This document shows positions 9,125-18,416 of a DNA stretch of 64,000 bases, one piece after another. Every line of letters begins with the position of its first letter. Position 1 is the first letter of the stretch. The position numbers and the translations under genes were made by a program. Origin of the DNA: Turicibacter sp. (GTDB taxonomy: Bacteria; Bacillota; Bacilli; MOL361; Turicibacteraceae); assembly GCA_030531025.1 (NCBI GenBank), contig JAUMTV010000003.1, positions 1 through 64,000 of the forward strand, read 5' to 3'. The notes beneath the pieces are model-generated. The model worked only from the letters and a program-made list of their open reading frames with translations. It made no database searches and had not been told where the DNA came from.

Positions 9125-10312
9125 TTATGCTCGAGAAGAAAATGTCATGTTATAACGAATGTTTACGACTAATGCTAACACTACACCGATCGCTGTAATC
9201 ACGATGTTTAATAACATGATGTTTGAGACATTTGAGTTTGAAATAATTCCAATTAAAGCAGGTAAAACTGAAGAAGCAATACTTGATGCTGTATAAACAA
9301 TTCCTGTAATTGTTCCTTTATTTTTAGGGAACAACTCAGACATTGTTGTTAAGGCTAATTGTAAAACACCACCTGCTGCTGAGTATCCAATCACAAATGC
9401 TCCAACGACACACATGATTGATGATGGGAATAAGTATAATAACACTAACATGATTAATGAAATTAACGGATATACAAAAACAAATCGAACTTGTTTAATC
9501 CATTTAGCCACTAAAATTGATGTCACGATAACCGCTGTAAATGATCCCGCACTATATAATGAGATTAATTTTAATGCTGCTGATTTTTCCATACCCGCAA
9601 CTTCTTGTGCGTAAGTCGGTAAATAGTTTTGAATGATATAAAAAGTCGCTGTTGCAGTGAATCCAATTAAAATTAAAGCAACCCCTTCAATCCAGAAGTT
9701 TGACTTTGGTTCATTTGATACAGACTCTTCTTTTACTTCTGCTTTTTCTACTTTATGAGGAGGGAATGTTAACTTTAATAAGAATAATCCATTGATAATA
9801 AAAATTGCAATACAGAATAAGAATGAGTATCCGTACCATAAATCGTTTGCAATTAAGAAACTAATAATGAATGGTAATAAGAATTGTCCCGCTGCAATGA
9901 AGGCTTTAATTATAATATTGGCACTTCCTGAAGACTCTGGGAAAGCTTCCATTAACGCTGGATATGTTCCTGAATCCATAAATGAGTTCGCCATACCTGC
10001 TAAAACAGCAAAAATAAAGGCAACAGCTACGTTAGGTGCAACTAAGATTCCACCTAAGAAAGCTACATAAGTAACCATTCCTAATAAAACGAATGGTTTA
10101 CGTCCAAATTTATCTGATAACGCACCTGAAACGAATAATACTAATAAACGTCCAATTCCAAGCCCTGAAATTACATATGAAACACCAGCGCGATCCGTAT
10201 TAAATTGTTGTATTAAAGCATCCATATTTTGAGATAAGATAATAGCTCCCATCCCATGAACAAAATAGTTAATGTACAACGCTAATGCGGTTGGCATGTA
10301 CTTATTTTTCAT
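9125..10312 (-). CDS. MFS transporter, probably for an organic or aromatic acid
   Basis: 395 aa with twelve predicted membrane helices. The MFS loop 2-3 motif is clear (GALSDKFGRKPFVLLG, about residues 62-77) and is weakly repeated in the second half. The start follows AAGGAG. It lies directly downstream of the enoate-reductase-like gene and opposite the LysR gene, so the simplest reading is a carrier for the reductase's unsaturated acid substrate. That substrate is inferred from context only. Confidence 0.75.
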   Translation of the reverse strand: MKNKYMPTALALYINYFVHGMGAIILSQNMDALIQQFNTDRAGVSYVISGLGIGRLLVLFVSGALSDKFGRKPFVLLGMVTYVAFLGGILVAPNVAVAFIFAVLAGMANSFMDSGTYPALMEAFPESSGSANIIIKAFIAAGQFLLPFIISFLIANDLWYGYSFLFCIAIFIINGLFLLKLTFPPHKVEKAEVKEESVSNEPKSNFWIEGVALILIGFTATATFYIIQNYLPTYAQEVAGMEKSAALKLISLYSAGSFTAVIVTSILVAKWIKQVRFVFVYPLISLIMLVLLYLFPSSIMCVVGAFVIGYSAAGGVLQLALTTMSELFPKNKGTITGIVYTASSIASSVLPALIGIISNSNVSNIMLLNIVITAIGVVLALVVNIRYNMTFSSRA

Positions 10313-10451
10313 CTTCTCTAACTCCTTTTTTGTAATTCTCTTGTTTCTCTCCTGTCAAACAAGATTTGTTTAATCTATCTTAAATGAAAGAATCGTTTAT
10401 CATTCTTCCATCTAAAATCAAGTGAATTTATTCACATCTAAGGTCATAAGG

Positions 10452-10474
10452 AACTCACCCTCATGGGGTGAGTC
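10452..10474 (-). terminator. Hairpin after the reductase gene
   Basis: GACTCACCCC and GGGTGAGTTC pair around ATGA on the minus strand, just downstream of the reductase stop at 10484. The T-run is weak, so partial read-through into the MFS gene is possible. Confidence 0.5.
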
Positions 10475-10483
10475 TTTATGAAA

Positions 10484-12481
10484 TTACTTCGTTAAGACAC
10501 CTAATGACATTAGCGCATCTGTCACATGACGCCCTTCAGCAACGCCATCGATGATTTTACGTGTGCGTTTACTATCACCAATATTAATCACTTGAACCCC
10601 TAATGGCATAAAGTGTTGTTGCATAACTTCAAGAACTGGGGTTTGAGGACGCATTCCTAAACAAACGAAACCATAATCAAATTCTAAGTTCATTTGTTCT
10701 CCATCTTTTTCGATAACAAAGTGATCCCCTGTGATTTCTAATAATGACGTATTCGTCATCACATTGACACCTTTGCGTTTTGTCATGTCTAACATTTGAA
10801 TACGAGTGATGTGATCTAAATCGCGTCCTAACATTGGTAAACGCTCAACAATTGATACTTGAGCTCCACGTTCTGCGAAGAATTCAACCGTATCAAGTCC
10901 GACAGCTCCTCCACCAATGACAGCTACTTTTTTCCCTTCAAATTCAAATGAATCAATATGGTTTAATAAACCGAAGATTGATTTGACTTTTCCACCTTCT
11001 TGATCCACATGATCATGTAATCCTGGGATTGGCGGAAGTAATGGTGACGATCCTGTGGCATTTACAATCACATCTGGTTTTAAGTTTTCAATAAACTCAA
11101 CTGTTGCTTCTGTTTCCGTGAATACAATTAAGTTTTTTAAGTTTTGTGCACGTTGAATTAAGTAATTTGGGAAATCAGCAATACGTGCTTTTTCTGGTAA
11201 TTTAGCAATTTCACGGGCTAATCCACCTAATACATTTGATTTTTCAATTAAGAATGTTGTACATCCGACTTCCGCAGCTGTACAAGCCGCTTCTAAACCT
11301 GCTGTTCCTCCACCAATTACAACAACGTTTGTTGCCTTTGTTAATTCATAACACTTATGTTCTTCCCCATGAATTGTTTCTGGATTAATTGTACAACGGA
11401 CTGGGCGATTTAACGCAATACGATGTCCGGCACATCCGATGTTACATGAAATACATTTACGTAATGTTTCTTCTTTTCCTGATTGAACTTTATTCACCCA
11501 ATCTGGATCTGCAATTAACCCGCGTCCCATTCCGATTAAATCTGCGCGACCTTCTTCTAAAATTTGTTCAGCCACTTTTGGATCACGAATATTTCCAGTT
11601 GTCATAATGATTTTATCTGCAAATTTTTCTTTGACAGCCGCTGCCATGTACGAACGCCATCCATCTTCTAAATGCATCGCATCGATTTGATATTGAATAG
11701 AGTCATTTACAGCTGCTGAAACATTAATAATGTCAACTTCTTGTGATAAATACTCTAAAATTGCTAATGAATCTTCAAGTGTATTTCCACCTTCGATTAA
11801 TTCGTCAGCACTAATTCTAAACATAATTGGGAAGAATGGCCCAACTTCTTGGCGAACACGTTCTAATACTAAACGAGCAAAACGTGCACGATTTTCAATA
11901 CTCCCTCCAAATTCATCCGTACGATTGTTATATAACGGAGATAAGAATTGGCATAATAAATAAGAATGCCCTCCATGAATCTCAACTGCATCAAATCCAG
12001 CAATTTGAGCACGACGAGCCGCTTGGGCGTATTTTTCAACGATCTCTAAAATTTCTTCTTTTGTTAATGGACGTGGAATCGCTCCTCCTGTTTTTGAAGG
12101 AATCGTTGAAGATGAAACAGGTTGTAATCCTTCAATACGTCCTGGTACAGCTGATGCACCTGAATGATTAATTTGAATTGAAACACATGTTCCATAACGA
12201 TGAAGTGTTTCCGTTAATTTATATAAAGCTGGAATGTAACGATCATGATCAATACGAATTTGAGTCGTTCCATTTGAACCTAATGGAAAATCAACACACG
12301 CATTCTCAATGATAATTAATCCTGTTCCACCTTTAGCGCGTAATTCATAATACTTAATATGTTCATCTGTAAAATCCCCAAATTCTCCACCATAGTTTGT
12401 TCCCATTGGTGGCATTACAATACGATTTTTAAGTGTCATTCCTTTAATGGTTAACGGCTTAAATAAATGTTGGTAACTCAT
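10484..12481 (-). CDS. OYE-family Fe-S flavoprotein reductase (enoate / 2,4-dienoyl-CoA reductase type)
   Basis: 665 aa from 12481, the ATG after AAAGGGAG; an upstream in-frame extension to 12571 is less likely. Residues 1-340 are an Old-Yellow-Enzyme FMN barrel (NRIVMPPMGTNYGG; the HGGHSYLLCQFLSP active-site segment). A 4Fe-4S motif follows (CISCNIGCAGHR...CTINP). Two Rossmann dinucleotide folds come last (VVVIGGGTAGLEAA and VAVIGGGAVGLDTV). This is the architecture of FadH, enoate reductase and the BaiCD/BaiH bile-acid enzymes. It should reduce an activated C=C bond; the substrate (cinnamate-like, dienoyl-CoA or steroid) cannot be told from sequence. It is divergent from a LysR regulator. 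Confidence 0.85.
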   Translation of the reverse strand: MSYQHLFKPLTIKGMTLKNRIVMPPMGTNYGGEFGDFTDEHIKYYELRAKGGTGLIIIENACVDFPLGSNGTTQIRIDHDRYIPALYKLTETLHRYGTCVSIQINHSGASAVPGRIEGLQPVSSSTIPSKTGGAIPRPLTKEEILEIVEKYAQAARRAQIAGFDAVEIHGGHSYLLCQFLSPLYNNRTDEFGGSIENRARFARLVLERVRQEVGPFFPIMFRISADELIEGGNTLEDSLAILEYLSQEVDIINVSAAVNDSIQYQIDAMHLEDGWRSYMAAAVKEKFADKIIMTTGNIRDPKVAEQILEEGRADLIGMGRGLIADPDWVNKVQSGKEETLRKCISCNIGCAGHRIALNRPVRCTINPETIHGEEHKCYELTKATNVVVIGGGTAGLEAACTAAEVGCTTFLIEKSNVLGGLAREIAKLPEKARIADFPNYLIQRAQNLKNLIVFTETEATVEFIENLKPDVIVNATGSSPLLPPIPGLHDHVDQEGGKVKSIFGLLNHIDSFEFEGKKVAVIGGGAVGLDTVEFFAERGAQVSIVERLPMLGRDLDHITRIQMLDMTKRKGVNVMTNTSLLEITGDHFVIEKDGEQMNLEFDYGFVCLGMRPQTPVLEVMQQHFMPLGVQVINIGDSKRTRKIIDGVAEGRHVTDALMSLGVLTK

Positions 12482-12654
12482 AACATCTAAGACTCCCTTT
12501 CTAATATGTGCTAATGAAAGATCTATTTGTTCACTCCTCACTTTGAACATTTTTTCATAAACCTTGATCACTTTTTCACTTGCGGCACTACATTTAGTAT
12601 AATATGAGTTTTTTATAGAAACAAATTAAAAAATATACGATTATCTATTGGTTT

Positions 12655-12666
12655 TATCTATAGATA
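12655..12666. promoter_or_regulatory. Palindrome in the LysR-reductase gap
   Basis: TATCTATAGATA is a perfect 12-bp palindrome, with a further TTATCTATTGGTTTTATC block just upstream. It lies between the divergent reductase and LysR genes, where LysR-family binding sites occur, and is a candidate operator. Confidence 0.4.
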
Positions 12667-12721
12667 TGATATACTTATGTCAAATTATTAATTTTTTCGA
12701 CACAGGTCAGGTGATTGCAAT

Positions 12722-13627
12722 ATGAACTTAAACCATCTTCAATATTTTCGTGTTCTAGCCAAGCTTGAACACTATACACAGGCAGCTGAGCAACTTTCCA
12801 TTACCCAACCTAGCTTAAGCCATGCCATCTCAACCCTTGAAAAAGAACTTGGGACCTATTTATTTGAAAAACAAGGGCGAAATGTTCGTTTAACAAAATA
12901 CGGTCGTTTCTTCTTAACTTATGTAGAAAATGCACTAGATGAATTAGCACTTGGTGAAAAGAAACTCCGTGAACTAACAAGCCAATCAAATGGATCAATT
13001 GACTTAGGGTTTATTTATACACTAGGAGCACAATTTGTTCCAAAGCTAGTGAATGAGTTTTTAAAACATGAAGCTTATCAGAATATTCGTTTCTCATTTG
13101 GTCAAGGAAATACAAAACAAATTATTCAAGACTTAAAAAATGAGAAGTATGATTTAGCTCTTTGTTCTTATGTGGAAAATGAACCCGATATTGAATTCAT
13201 CCCCATTACTCAACAAGAACTAGTGATGATTGTTCCTCCGCATCATCCTTTAGCAAAAAAAGAAAACATTGATTTAAAAGAAGCCGCCGAATATCCATTT
13301 ATTTTCTTTAATAAAGAAAGTGGAATTCGTAAATTACTCGACTCTTTATTTGATGAGATAGATGTTCATCCAACCATTTTATGTGAAGTTGAAGAAGACA
13401 CAGCAGTAGCGGGATTAGTCTCGGTTAATTATGGCGTTGCCATTATTCCTAGAATCTCATTTTTAGATCAATTCAATGTGAAAGTTCTACCGATTACAAA
13501 TCCTAAACACGAGCGTTATATTTATCTCGCATCTGTTCGAAATAAGTACGTGAGTCCATCGATCACAGCATTTAAAAACTTTATTTTAAGTCATTCAAAA
13601 ACATTACCTGAAAACAACAAAAAGTAG
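12722..13627 (+). CDS. LysR-family transcriptional regulator
   Basis: 301 aa. The N-terminal winged helix-turn-helix (residues 1-60) carries the family signature AAEQLSITQPSLSHAISTLEKELGTYLFEKQGRNVRLT. A periplasmic-binding-like effector domain follows (about 90-295; DLALCSYVENEPDIEFIPI). It is transcribed away from the reductase-MFS pair and most likely controls that pair in response to its substrate. The gene ends in a perfect terminator hairpin that overlaps its stop codon. Confidence 0.93.
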   Translation: MNLNHLQYFRVLAKLEHYTQAAEQLSITQPSLSHAISTLEKELGTYLFEKQGRNVRLTKYGRFFLTYVENALDELALGEKKLRELTSQSNGSIDLGFIYTLGAQFVPKLVNEFLKHEAYQNIRFSFGQGNTKQIIQDLKNEKYDLALCSYVENEPDIEFIPITQQELVMIVPPHHPLAKKENIDLKEAAEYPFIFFNKESGIRKLLDSLFDEIDVHPTILCEVEEDTAVAGLVSVNYGVAIIPRISFLDQFNVKVLPITNPKHERYIYLASVRNKYVSPSITAFKNFILSHSKTLPENNKK

Positions 13628-13648
13628 GTCTTATTGACCTACTTTTTG
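13621..13648. terminator. Bidirectional terminator
   Basis: AAAGTAGGTC-TTATT-GACCTACTTTTT. It overlaps the ends of the LysR gene and of the 48-aa ORF that converges on it. Confidence 0.85.
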
Positions 13649-13777
13649 ACTTAAATCATTTTTAACTTTATCTAAATACTTTGTAATTAAATTGTAGTCA
13701 TCTTCACTTAACATTCTATCTTCTATCATTTTAATTAACATCACTTCTAGTGACTCAATATCCTGATTGTTCTTCAT
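13631..13777 (-). CDS. Small 48-aa helical protein
   Basis: MKNNQDIESLEVMLIKMIED..., a charged, probably helical protein. It starts at 13777 inside the last codons of the upstream 3D-domain gene (23-nt overlap), which suggests coupled translation. GGATTTAGAG lies before its start. No family was recognised. Its last codons run into the terminator shared with LysR. Confidence 0.5.
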   Translation of the reverse strand: MKNNQDIESLEVMLIKMIEDRMLSEDDYNLITKYLDKVKNDLSQKVGQ

Positions 13778-14654
13778 CTTCTCTAAATCCTTCCCTTATA
13801 ATACGATATTCAATACCTTTAATGTCATGTTGATAATCATGATCATAGACCCACAAATCAATTCGATTATCCCAGCTACATGCTCCACAAGCATCTAGCA
13901 CAATGGCTTTTTGAGTTTCACCTTCTGGATATGTGATTTCTAAGATTGTTCCATAATAATTAGGAATCCCACGCTCATTTAATCCAACCGCTAAGACTTC
14001 ATCAATATTAACAGCGACAATAGGAAGCCAGTCATACTCATCATCATAATAATGCATGACATTATCAATTACTTTCACCCCATCATCTTGATAAGTTAAG
14101 CCATAGCCTACTTTGACTTCACCTGCTGTGACACTGTAAAATGTTTGACGATAATTTTTAAAAACTTCTTCAGTTTCTTCTTCTGTTTCACTCATTACAT
14201 GAGTGACTTCAGTCGAATCTGTAGAATGATTGGTTGATAATAGTGTAGCTTTTACCATTTCATCACTTGGTTGTTTTAACATGAATGCTTGATTTTCAAC
14301 ATCTTCTATCTCATTATCTTGACTTAATGCAGCCTGTAAGTTTTTTAGGGCTGTTACCTTTTTCTCAGATTCTTCGATACTTGAGCTATTATTGTCTATC
14401 ATAGTTTGAACTGCTTCTGACTGAGCAACTGATGACACTTTTGTAAGTTCTTGTGATTCCTGTACAGGAATTGATGTTAATTCACCATTGGATTCTTTAT
14501 CTAAAAAACTATTTTGTGTTTCATTTTCTACAATTGCATTTAATAAATTAACATAGGATTGTGGTGTGATCTGATTTTTTTCTAGAGTAACTGACGCATT
14601 TGATGATAGTGTAAATATCACCGAAAGTATTATGTTTGTTATAACATTTAGCAT
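13755..14654 (-). CDS. Secreted 3D-domain protein
   Basis: 299 aa with an N-terminal export signal (residues 1-20). A long low-complexity, acidic Ser/Glu-rich spacer follows (about 45-170), then a C-terminal 3D domain. That is a double-psi beta-barrel named for its three aspartates (VLDACGACSWDNRIDLWVYD). Such domains occur in lytic transglycosylase-like (MltA/Rpf-like) cell-wall proteins, so a peptidoglycan role outside the membrane is likely. The start follows GAGGTG. The 48-aa ORF overlaps its 3' end. Confidence 0.75.
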   Translation of the reverse strand: MLNVITNIILSVIFTLSSNASVTLEKNQITPQSYVNLLNAIVENETQNSFLDKESNGELTSIPVQESQELTKVSSVAQSEAVQTMIDNNSSSIEESEKKVTALKNLQAALSQDNEIEDVENQAFMLKQPSDEMVKATLLSTNHSTDSTEVTHVMSETEEETEEVFKNYRQTFYSVTAGEVKVGYGLTYQDDGVKVIDNVMHYYDDEYDWLPIVAVNIDEVLAVGLNERGIPNYYGTILEITYPEGETQKAIVLDACGACSWDNRIDLWVYDHDYQHDIKGIEYRIIREGFREDEEQSGY

Positions 14655-14818
14655 AGTTCACCTCATTTTAGACTGTTTGACAGAAATCACACATTTATTA
14701 TGAACCATTTTTGAGAGTTTAAACACGTTTTCACTTTTTTTAGTAATTCAGTGCATATTTTTTTCAATGAATTCACATTCTAATGGAAGGATTGACTTTG
14801 ATTGACAGTTATGAAAAC

Positions 14819-14847
14819 TTGTCAAATGATTAAAAATAAAGTATAAT
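14819..14847 (+). promoter_or_regulatory. ssrA promoter
   Basis: TTGTCA (14819-14824), a 17-nt spacer and TATAAT (14842-14847), about 20 nt before the 5' end of mature tmRNA. It is a good sigma-A type match. Confidence 0.8.
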
Positions 14848-14870
14848 AAACAATGTAATCAAATCAACCT

Positions 14871-15216
14871 GGGGATGTTACGGATTCGACTGGGGCATTT
14901 GAGCTTAATAAGCAAGCCGTGCTAACCCACGTTAAAAGGTCGAGGTTTTAATAACCGGAAAAACAAACTTACAATTAGCTGCTTAATATAACGTAGCTGC
15001 CTACCATTCAATCGCCCATGTTGAATGACTAGGCTCACTGTAGTGGGATACGCTAGTCTGTGCCGTTTGAATAGCCTAGAAGAGATTATCAAACTCGCGG
15101 TCTGACAGGTGTGTCGCCTGACCAGTCACCCGTTAAATTTAATAGGAGACTAAGCTTGTAGAAAGTTAAGTGGTCGGTGTTTTAGGACGGGGGTTCGACT
15201 CCCCCCATCTCCACCA
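14871..15216 (+). ncRNA. ssrA: tmRNA (SsrA)
   Basis: Rescues stalled ribosomes by tagging the nascent protein. The 5' end GGGGATGTTACGGATTCGAC and the 3' end GGGTTCGACTCCCCCCATCTCCACCA form the tRNA-like acceptor and T arm, with CCA encoded. The tag reading frame near 14955-14990 ends GKTNLQLAA-stop, so the degradation tag keeps the usual C-terminal LAA. Its last 14 bases are the integration core of the downstream islands, but the gene is kept intact by the inserts. Confidence 0.96.
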
Positions 15217-15245
15217 GAATATCCACGTCCGCAACTGTTACAGGA
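15203..15245. repeat. att junction 1 (ssrA end / left end of island 1)
   Basis: The core CCCCATCTCCACCA (15203-15216) is the end of ssrA. It is followed by the island arm GAATATCCACGTCCGCAACT and GTTACAGGAAAA. The same core and right arm recur at 39429 and, more diverged, at 60567. This is attL of the array. Confidence 0.88.
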
Positions 15246-15259
15246 AAATGAATACAAAG

Positions 15260-15315
15260 AAAAAGATTAATCTGAGTCTAGTAGATCACTACTAAATTGA
15301 GATTAATCTTTTTTA
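15260..15315. terminator. Left-end terminator hairpin of island 1
   Basis: AAAAAGATTAATCT and AGATTAATCTTTTTT arms around a 27-nt loop. It is repeated almost exactly at 39486-39541 in island 2, so it belongs to the mobile unit. It insulates ssrA from the leftward cargo genes. Confidence 0.8.
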
Positions 15316-15355
15316 TATTCTAATAGATTCTATATCATATGTGGCTTAATTAATA

Positions 15356-16567
15356 TTACAATTCTAATAATCCCACTTTTTCTCTAAATAGACTGCTAAC
15401 TTCATTAACGGTGATTTTATTCAAAACAAATTGTTCGAAAAGATTTAATAAAGTAATTGTCTCAATAATTAAACTATTATTTCTATGAGCCAATTTAATC
15501 TGATTTTCATGAACTGGTTGTCTTTCTGCAAGACATTTATTTCTTTGATGATTAATAATCAAAATAGATTTTACATTCTCACTTCTCTGTTGCTCTGCTA
15601 ATTGATCTAGATAAGATTGTAAATGTACATCTAGCTGTGAAATATGCTCAGATTTTACATTAGATGTAACACCTTTAATTTCACCAATGAATGTAACACC
15701 ATCTTTTTTTATTAAAAAATCTTCTTTCTTCTTATCTTCAAATTCTGATAAATCATAATCTAATAGCTTAGCTAACATATTAAATACCACGTTAACAAGC
15801 TGATCACCGTTAGTGAATAGAACTGACTTATATTCATTGTTTTCTTCTATTTTTTGCTCAGCTAAACTGATTTTATATTCCGATGATTCAATTATCTCTC
15901 TATGTTTTAAAATAGTTTCCTTTTGTTCCCTATCATCAAACATGTTTATTTCATGAATCCATTCAGGTATAGAATCAACATTTCTAATTAAATTTACAGC
16001 TCGAATAAAAGACATTAATTTATCATGCGTATCTAATGTTAAAGTACTTATTATAACTTTTTCTCTATACCTCATAGTGGTAACTTTATTGCTCCTATTG
16101 GATTTTAATAAGCCACTTTCAGCATTTACATTGAAGTAAAAGTTTGCATCTATTGACTGATTTTCAACATTGGTTACAGTATTTTCATACTCTAAATTGA
16201 AGCTGGATTGATTAATCAATTTACCTACAATCTTCTGCAATTCATACTTCATATTTTTTAACTCTATAGATTTAACATACTGACCGTAGCTATCGCAACC
16301 ATATTGGAATTCACAATCTTGTGGAAATAAAATTATGATATTTGTTTCTTGAGAGTTCCTAATCATAGAATTTAAATTATCTAAATCACAAATATTATTA
16401 ATTGTATCGTATGTTCTTGCGTTATTTCTCCATAATAACTCATCATTTAAATCAATAATATTAATATCAAACTCGTCCAATGATCTTGGCGAGTCTAAAG
16501 TACTGCATACAATAGCACTCTCCTTGAAAGTACTAGTTTTCAATCTAAAGCTAATATACTGAATCAT
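15356..16567 (-). CDS. Probable PD-(D/E)XK-type nuclease, left-end cargo
   Basis: 403 aa. The N-terminal half resembles no family I know. The C-terminal half holds a nuclease-like core: DFLIKKDGVTFIGEIKGV (about residues 282-299, E-x-K) and a following helix (HISQLDVHLQSYLDQLAEQQR). A beta strand and LLNLFEQF helix follow, as in restriction-endonuclease-like folds. The start follows AAAGGGGAT. It stands alone at the island's left edge, the usual place for exchangeable defence genes. A defence role is inference from fold and place. Confidence 0.5.
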   Translation of the reverse strand: MIQYISFRLKTSTFKESAIVCSTLDSPRSLDEFDINIIDLNDELLWRNNARTYDTINNICDLDNLNSMIRNSQETNIIILFPQDCEFQYGCDSYGQYVKSIELKNMKYELQKIVGKLINQSSFNLEYENTVTNVENQSIDANFYFNVNAESGLLKSNRSNKVTTMRYREKVIISTLTLDTHDKLMSFIRAVNLIRNVDSIPEWIHEINMFDDREQKETILKHREIIESSEYKISLAEQKIEENNEYKSVLFTNGDQLVNVVFNMLAKLLDYDLSEFEDKKKEDFLIKKDGVTFIGEIKGVTSNVKSEHISQLDVHLQSYLDQLAEQQRSENVKSILIINHQRNKCLAERQPVHENQIKLAHRNNSLIIETITLLNLFEQFVLNKITVNEVSSLFREKVGLLEL

Positions 16568-16760
16568 TATATATCCCCTTTCACCTCATTTTTCCCATGT
16601 GTAAATATATAGCTTTTTTAATTAAAGCATGAGAGTTGATAACTATATTCATCATCCCCCACTGTTTTTATTATATCAAAGTATTCTCCTACTATCTACA
16701 AACATTCGTTCAATCTCTCCTATAAACAAATTAAATAGAACTTACATAATATTAAATAAT

Positions 16761-16922
16761 TTAGCCCTTCTCTACATACATCTCTTCAACAATCATCTCT
16801 AAGATCACTGTCTTCAATCGCAGCCCATGGGTTCAATCTCCAACCTCATTTTCATCTAACTGCTTCAATTCCTCTATGAACTCATGATACTCATACAGGA
16901 TAATCTGTTTATTTATTTTCAT
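16761..16922 (-). pseudogene. Degenerate copy of the 80-aa island protein
   Basis: Starts well (SD GGAGG before ATG; MKINKQIILYE matches MNQRIILYE of the copy at 41167). It then loses several codons, hits a TGA after DENEVGD, and picks up in another frame with LKTVILEMIVEEMY before a final stop. Intact or near-intact relatives are at 41167-41409 and 44251-44487. Confidence 0.7.
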
Positions 16923-16930
16923 GACCTCCT

Positions 16931-16974
16931 AAAAAAATAAACCATCAAGATAATTAGTTCTTGATGGCATTTTT
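16931..16974 (-). terminator. Hairpin upstream of the broken 80-aa gene
   Basis: ACCATCAAGA and TCTTGATGGC arms with an A-run on one side and a T-run on the other. The same hairpin sequence sits at the same place beside the related gene at 41423-41458. Confidence 0.65.
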
Positions 16975-17031
16975 CATACTAATAATTTTCGATATGGGGC
17001 TCATTTTACTATATCCTAACAGTAATTGAGA

Positions 17032-17994
17032 TTAATATAAACTCATCATTTTATTCAGCTTATCTTTAACTTTTTCTACTAAATCATTTGGAGTTAGAAC
17101 TTTAATCCATTCTCCTTGACTGAATAACCACATCAATAAACCTTGCTCATAAGATATGGCTTCAATAATACAATATCCATTCCCTTCTTCTATTACTCTC
17201 GATACTGGAAATTTATCAAGCACTGCTTCGACTGAATGACCTGTAAATCTAAACGTAAATTTGATTAATTCTCCTTGATACATCATATTGATCTTGTTAT
17301 GAAAATCTCCCGATTCAAATCGTTGTGAATAAGGAATTTTAAATCGCTCATTTAATATTTCATAAGAGAGTATACGATCTAAACGAAATGAAATAGGATA
17401 TGGAATATCTTTATTTTTAACATAACTCACAGCATAAAAATAATAGTCTGTAAAAACTAAACCGACAGGATGAACAATATAAGAATCAACTGTATTATTT
17501 GCTTTTTTATATTCCATACAAATAGCTCTATTTTCTTCAATCGCTTGGCTAAAGTCCCACATATGATTCAATAATTTACGTCCATGTTTTAACGGTGTGA
17601 AATGATGTCTTTCATTTCGTATAAAAGAATCAATTTCTTTTCTTTCATCAGAGGATACCTGTAACTTTAAACCATTAATCATTTGATTTAATTCCTCTAA
17701 ACATAACGCTCTACTTCCAAGTAGAAGTTTAATTAACATCAAAACTTCTTTCGATGTTAATTGAGAATTATCGTAATTAGATAAATAATAATATTTTTCC
17801 TGATGTTCATATTCAAGCATAAGATTCTGAGCATATTCAATATTTTGACTTAAAAATGTCCGTAAAGTAGCAATATCTCTCTCAAAAGTTCTACTGTCTA
17901 TTTGAAATAAATTCTGAATATTTTCTTTTTCTATCATATTCTTCTGCAATAATTGTTGCAACATATATAACACTCGTGTACTCTTATCATACAT
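17032..17994 (-). CDS. WYL-domain transcriptional regulator
   Basis: 320 aa. The N-terminal helix-turn-helix (about 1-60; MYDKSTRVLYMLQQLLQ) is of DeoR/YafY type. A WYL domain follows (about 140-215; ICMEYKKANNTVDSYIVHPVGLVFTDYYFYAVSY), then a C-terminal WCX-like extension. WYL regulators sense nucleic-acid-like ligands and often control phage-defence or DNA-damage genes. SD AAGGGG precedes the start. It sits among cargo genes and may control the neighbouring leftward genes. Confidence 0.85.
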   Translation of the reverse strand: MYDKSTRVLYMLQQLLQKNMIEKENIQNLFQIDSRTFERDIATLRTFLSQNIEYAQNLMLEYEHQEKYYYLSNYDNSQLTSKEVLMLIKLLLGSRALCLEELNQMINGLKLQVSSDERKEIDSFIRNERHHFTPLKHGRKLLNHMWDFSQAIEENRAICMEYKKANNTVDSYIVHPVGLVFTDYYFYAVSYVKNKDIPYPISFRLDRILSYEILNERFKIPYSQRFESGDFHNKINMMYQGELIKFTFRFTGHSVEAVLDKFPVSRVIEEGNGYCIIEAISYEQGLLMWLFSQGEWIKVLTPNDLVEKVKDKLNKMMSLY

Positions 17995-18416
17995 AAGTAA
18001 ATCCCCTTACTTCTCTTCTTTACTCATGGCAAAAGTATTTCTAATCTATTTCTAATCTTTTCATAATACTGTCATACATAGTCGCTTACAAACCATCTAT
18101 CTCGTATTATTTCTCAACTCTTAGTTTCTTTTACCAATTAAAATTTCATACTATTTAATAGTAATAGAGATTGAAGATCATTTCAATCTTGTTAGATCTT
18201 ATTTTATATTTACTACTCTACTATCTAAATATATTGATTTCCCCGTTATCCTCATATCATCCTAAGAAAATAAGCTATCAGGAATCAATTCCTGATAGCT
18301 TTGCTAGTTCAAATTATTTTCATATAAATTATATGTTCAAAAATAAAGATGGAGAATGTTAGATTATTTCCCCCAACAAACTCCTCCTTATCATTTAATT
18401 TATGTAATACAAACTA
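17995..18416. other. Intergenic region with one terminator
   Basis: About 420 AT-rich bases between the WYL gene and the 449-aa gene. Apart from the hairpin at 18273-18300 I see no gene with a ribosome-binding site. Confidence 0.5.
18273..18300 (-). terminator. Terminator of the two-gene cargo operon
   Basis: AGCTATCAGGAAT and ATTCCTGATAGCT form a perfect 13-bp stem with a 2-nt loop, followed on the minus strand by TTATTTTCTT. Confidence 0.75.

Larger units (their letters stand above)
16568..17031. other. Gap with a broken gene and a hairpin
   Basis: AT-rich. It contains a degenerate copy of the 80-aa island protein (16761-16922) and a terminator hairpin (16931-16974). Nothing else is supported. 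Confidence 0.5.
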
